NCBI GenBank assembly: GCA_934757865.1
Contig: CAKVLS010000002.1
Coordinates: 1 to 64,000, forward strand
Direction of reading: 5' to 3'
DNA length: 64,000 nucleotides
Origin: an uncultured Clostridia bacterium
GTDB taxonomy: Bacteria; Bacillota; Clostridia; Christensenellales; UBA1242
Position numbers and translations under genes: made by a program. Shown one piece after another: positions 61,748 through 64,000 of this stretch; the first letter of the stretch is position 1; each line of letters opens with the position of its first letter. The notes under the pieces were generated by a model. It was not told the DNA's origin. It saw nothing but the letters and a program-made list of their open reading frames with translations, and ran no database searches.

Positions 61748-63385
61748 TTATTCTACTGATACTAGGTAATAGTATACTGGTTGTCCACCTGATAGAACAG
61801 ATATCTCGCAGTTAGGATACTTCTCAGTTACTGCATCTCTAAGCTCGTTAGCACTAACCTCTTCTACATCTGCACCATAGAAAAGTGTGATGTTGATAGT
61901 TGATGAGTCAACAAGTTTTTCAAGTAAGCTAAGAACTGTTTCTGGGATTTTTTCGCCTTTGGCTAAAATAGAATTGTTATCAAGACCAATAATATCGCCT
62001 GCTACTAGGTCAAAACCGTCTACATTAGTATCTCTTACAGCGTATGTAATAGCACCTGATTTAACATTTTTTACAGACTCATTCATAGCTTCTGTGTTGT
62101 CGTTTAGGTTAGCATCTTCGTTAAATGCAAGGCATGCTGATATACCCTCTGGGACGCTTCTTGTAGGGATAACTATGATATTTTTGTTAGTCAAAGCTTT
62201 GGCTTGCTCAGCAGCTAGAATAATATTCTTGTTGTTAGGCATTACAAAGACATTTTGAGCGTTTACTCTATCAACGGCACTAGCTATATCGTTAGCGCTT
62301 GGGTTCATAGTTTGACCACCCTCAATGACATAGTCTACCATCAAATCCTTAAATAGGCTAGCTAGTCCATCACCTGCTGCAACAGAAACCATACCATATT
62401 GTTTCAAAGGCTCTTGCATTGCAGAAGCAGCCATGTTTTCTCTTACCTCTTCAAGCATGTTTTCTATCTTGATATTGGTAATTTCGCCAAGTTCTAGAGC
62501 ATAACCTAGGGCTATGTTTGGAGTATTGGTATGGACATGGACTTTAACTAATGACAAATCGCCTAGGCAGATAACAGAATCGCCTATTTCACATAGTCTG
62601 ATTCTTAGTTTGTCAATATCGCTTTCGGTAGTCTTTTTGTGCATATTAACTATCATAAACTCTGTACAATATGCAAATTCAATTTGGCTAATATCACATA
62701 AGCTAGCATGGAAAGCTTTGATCTTTTCCATAGTAACTGCGACATCGTTAAACTCAAATTTTACAGACTCGTCATTGATTATAGCCTTATAGAAACCTGT
62801 AAAGATAACTATAAGTCCTCTACCACCAGAGTCTACAACACCAGCTTTTTTAAGTGGTGGCAACATTTCTGGGGTCTGTTGAAGGATTTCTTCACCCTTT
62901 TCTAGTACTTGCTTGAAAAATTCTTCAAAATCAGTAACTTTTTTAGAAATAGCAAGGGCTGAATCTGCCATTGTTCTTACAACGGTCAAAATTGTACCCT
63001 CTTTTGGCTTAGTTACAGCTTGGTATGCTACATCTGAGCCTTCCTTCATAGCTTTGGCAAAGGTCTTAGTTGTAAGTTCATCGCATTGAACGATGATAGT
63101 TGACATACCCTTCAAAATTTGTGACAAAATAACACCAGAGTTTCCTCTAGCTCCTCTCAAAGCACCTTTTGCTAGGGCTTCGCCCAAAGCGTCTAGGTTG
63201 TTATTAGCACATGAATTAACTTCTTTGGTGGCTGATTTTAGAGTCATAGACATGTTAGTACCTGTATCGCCATCTGGTACAGGGAAAACATTAAGTGCGT
63301 CTACTAGTTTTTTGTTTTCTTCTAATAAATTTGATGCTGCTAGAACCATCTTTCTAAACATAGCACCATTGATATTTTTTTGCAA
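61748..63385 (-). CDS. YloV/FakA-like DhaL-domain protein
   Basis: A 545-residue protein of the FakA/YloV family, the ATP-binding subunit of bacterial fatty-acid kinase, which phosphorylates fatty acids held by DegV-type FakB proteins. The N-terminal DhaL domain has NVFPVPDGDTGTNMSMTL (Asp residues bind magnesium and ATP) and ALRGARGNSGVILSQILKG; the middle domain follows LVDSGGRGLIVIF-like text (VVDSGGRGL), and the C-terminal domain has MPNNKNIILAAEQA. The start is TTG, supported by GGAGGA seven bases upstream. It follows asp23 by 41 bases, the usual Firmicutes order. Confidence 0.93.
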   Translation of the reverse strand: MQKNINGAMFRKMVLAASNLLEENKKLVDALNVFPVPDGDTGTNMSMTLKSATKEVNSCANNNLDALGEALAKGALRGARGNSGVILSQILKGMSTIIVQCDELTTKTFAKAMKEGSDVAYQAVTKPKEGTILTVVRTMADSALAISKKVTDFEEFFKQVLEKGEEILQQTPEMLPPLKKAGVVDSGGRGLIVIFTGFYKAIINDESVKFEFNDVAVTMEKIKAFHASLCDISQIEFAYCTEFMIVNMHKKTTESDIDKLRIRLCEIGDSVICLGDLSLVKVHVHTNTPNIALGYALELGEITNIKIENMLEEVRENMAASAMQEPLKQYGMVSVAAGDGLASLFKDLMVDYVIEGGQTMNPSANDIASAVDRVNAQNVFVMPNNKNIILAAEQAKALTNKNIIVIPTRSVPEGISACLAFNEDANLNDNTEAMNESVKNVKSGAITYAVRDTNVDGFDLVAGDIIGLDNNSILAKGEKIPETVLSLLEKLVDSSTINITLFYGADVEEVSANELRDAVTEKYPNCEISVLSGGQPVYYYLVSVE

Positions 63386-63426
63386 TTTTTATTCCTCCGG
63401 TAATTCTACCTACTGTAAAGTTATAG

Positions 63427-63780
63427 TTATACCCTAACTCCGATAACTCTTACATTGACAGCATCCACAATCATACCGGTGAACTTCTCTACATTATATT
63501 TAATTGTTTTACGAAGGCTCTCTGCGACTGCATTGATAGAAACACCGTATTTTAGTATTACAAAAACATCAAGTGTTATCCTGTTGCCAAGTGTTGTTAT
63601 CTTAATCCCACGATTTAAGGGTTGTTTCTTGAAAATGTCAGGGAAACTATCAACAGTCTTTTTGCTAGCTACAAGGTCTACGACTCCGTAGCAATCTAGC
63701 GCTGTATATGCAGCGACTATAGCAATAGCTTCGTCAGTAATAGTTATATTACCATATGCATTAGAAGTTTTTACAGACAT
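63427..63780 (-). CDS. Asp23/YloU family envelope stress protein
   Basis: A 117-residue protein of the Asp23 (DUF322) family with the pattern GNITITDEAIAIVAAYTALDCYGV, LDVFVILKYGVSI and a final NVRVIGVRV strand. Members are small and associate with the membrane during envelope stress. AAAAGGGGA precedes the ATG. First gene of the pair with the YloV-like gene. Confidence 0.93.
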   Translation of the reverse strand: MSVKTSNAYGNITITDEAIAIVAAYTALDCYGVVDLVASKKTVDSFPDIFKKQPLNRGIKITTLGNRITLDVFVILKYGVSINAVAESLRKTIKYNVEKFTGMIVDAVNVRVIGVRV

Positions 63781-63871
63781 AAGATTCCCCTTTTGTTATT
63801 TTTAACAAAATAATAATACTATAAACAAACAAAATATGCAACCAAAATTAAGCATAATCGCCAAAAATCAT

Positions 63872-63900
63872 TAAAAAAAGCTGACTAATTGTTGTCAGCC
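63872..63900 (-). terminator. Terminator of a gene beyond the right edge
   Basis: On the minus strand GCTGACAAC/..TAGTCAGC forms a stem followed by seven T, ending a transcript that enters from beyond 64000. The sequence from 63781 to 64000 shows no gene. Confidence 0.75.
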
Positions 63901-64000
63901 GGCTTATTTGATTCTAGTTTTATGTAATTTTTTTTGAACAAAACTTTGAGAAAAAACGACAAAATTCTTGGGGATTTGACACAAATTATTTTCATAAGCG

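Overview
The window is a 64 kb piece of a low-GC bacterial chromosome, most likely an uncultured gut member of the Clostridia. The reasons are the AT-rich sequence, the Gram-positive gene orders (miaB-mutS-mutL-miaA, ftsK-rimO-pgsA-cinA-recA, rpsO-pnp-ylxY-M16 peptidase, yajC-TIGR04086-secD-secF-recJ, ytxC-thrS, asp23-yloV), a Bacillus/Clostridium-type LexA box, a T-box in front of thrS and consensus sigma-A promoters. TGA is a stop codon, so this is not a mollicute using code 4. Homologues of YlxY and YtxC point to a sporulating ancestry, but no decisive sporulation gene is present.

Layout. 1-6.4 kb: the tail of an inorganic pyrophosphatase, a YgjP-type metalloprotease, then a PadR-type regulator fused to a long acidic linker and four membrane helices, followed by an ABC-2 exporter pair. 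6.5-8.8 kb: serS and a nucleotidyltransferase-fold protein with a damaged active site. 8.9-10.6 kb: a tyrosine recombinase and lexA. 10.8-17.5 kb: tRNA modification and mismatch repair operon. 17.6-19.9 kb: a bifunctional penicillin-binding protein. 20.1-27.3 kb: ftsK, rimO, pgsA, a degenerate cinA, recA. 27.6-32.3 kb: M16 peptidase, ylxY, pnp, rpsO. 32.4-45.7 kb: recJ, secF, secD, TIGR04086 protein, yajC, tgt, queA, ruvB, ruvA, ruvC, yebC, an rRNA methyltransferase, rplT, rpmI, infC. 45.9-48.7 kb: thrS with its T-box and ytxC.

48.8-56.1 kb is the accessory part. Four proteins of unknown family surround fhs and all end in Gln, three of them in a Thr-Gln-x-Gln tail; opposite them lies an orphan protein resembling a type IV coupling ATPase without a Walker A motif. 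56.4-60.2 kb: an HtrA-like lipoprotein protease, galE, a small unknown gene and an S66 peptidase in one operon. 60.7-61.2 kb: a tRNA operon (Val, Gly, Cys, Leu). 61.5-63.8 kb: a tiny 26-residue Lys-rich, Cys-Cys peptide gene, a YloV/FakA-like gene and asp23.

Regulatory signals are unusually readable: infC begins with AUU after a leader with an attenuator, lexA carries a LexA box over its -35 element, and several genes (xer, miaB, ytxC, an unknown gene and perhaps ylxY) have their -10 box only 6-9 nt before the start codon and no Shine-Dalgarno sequence, which suggests leaderless mRNAs. A short intergenic repeat, TTGCATAGTAC, occurs in four separate intergenic regions, always in the same orientation.
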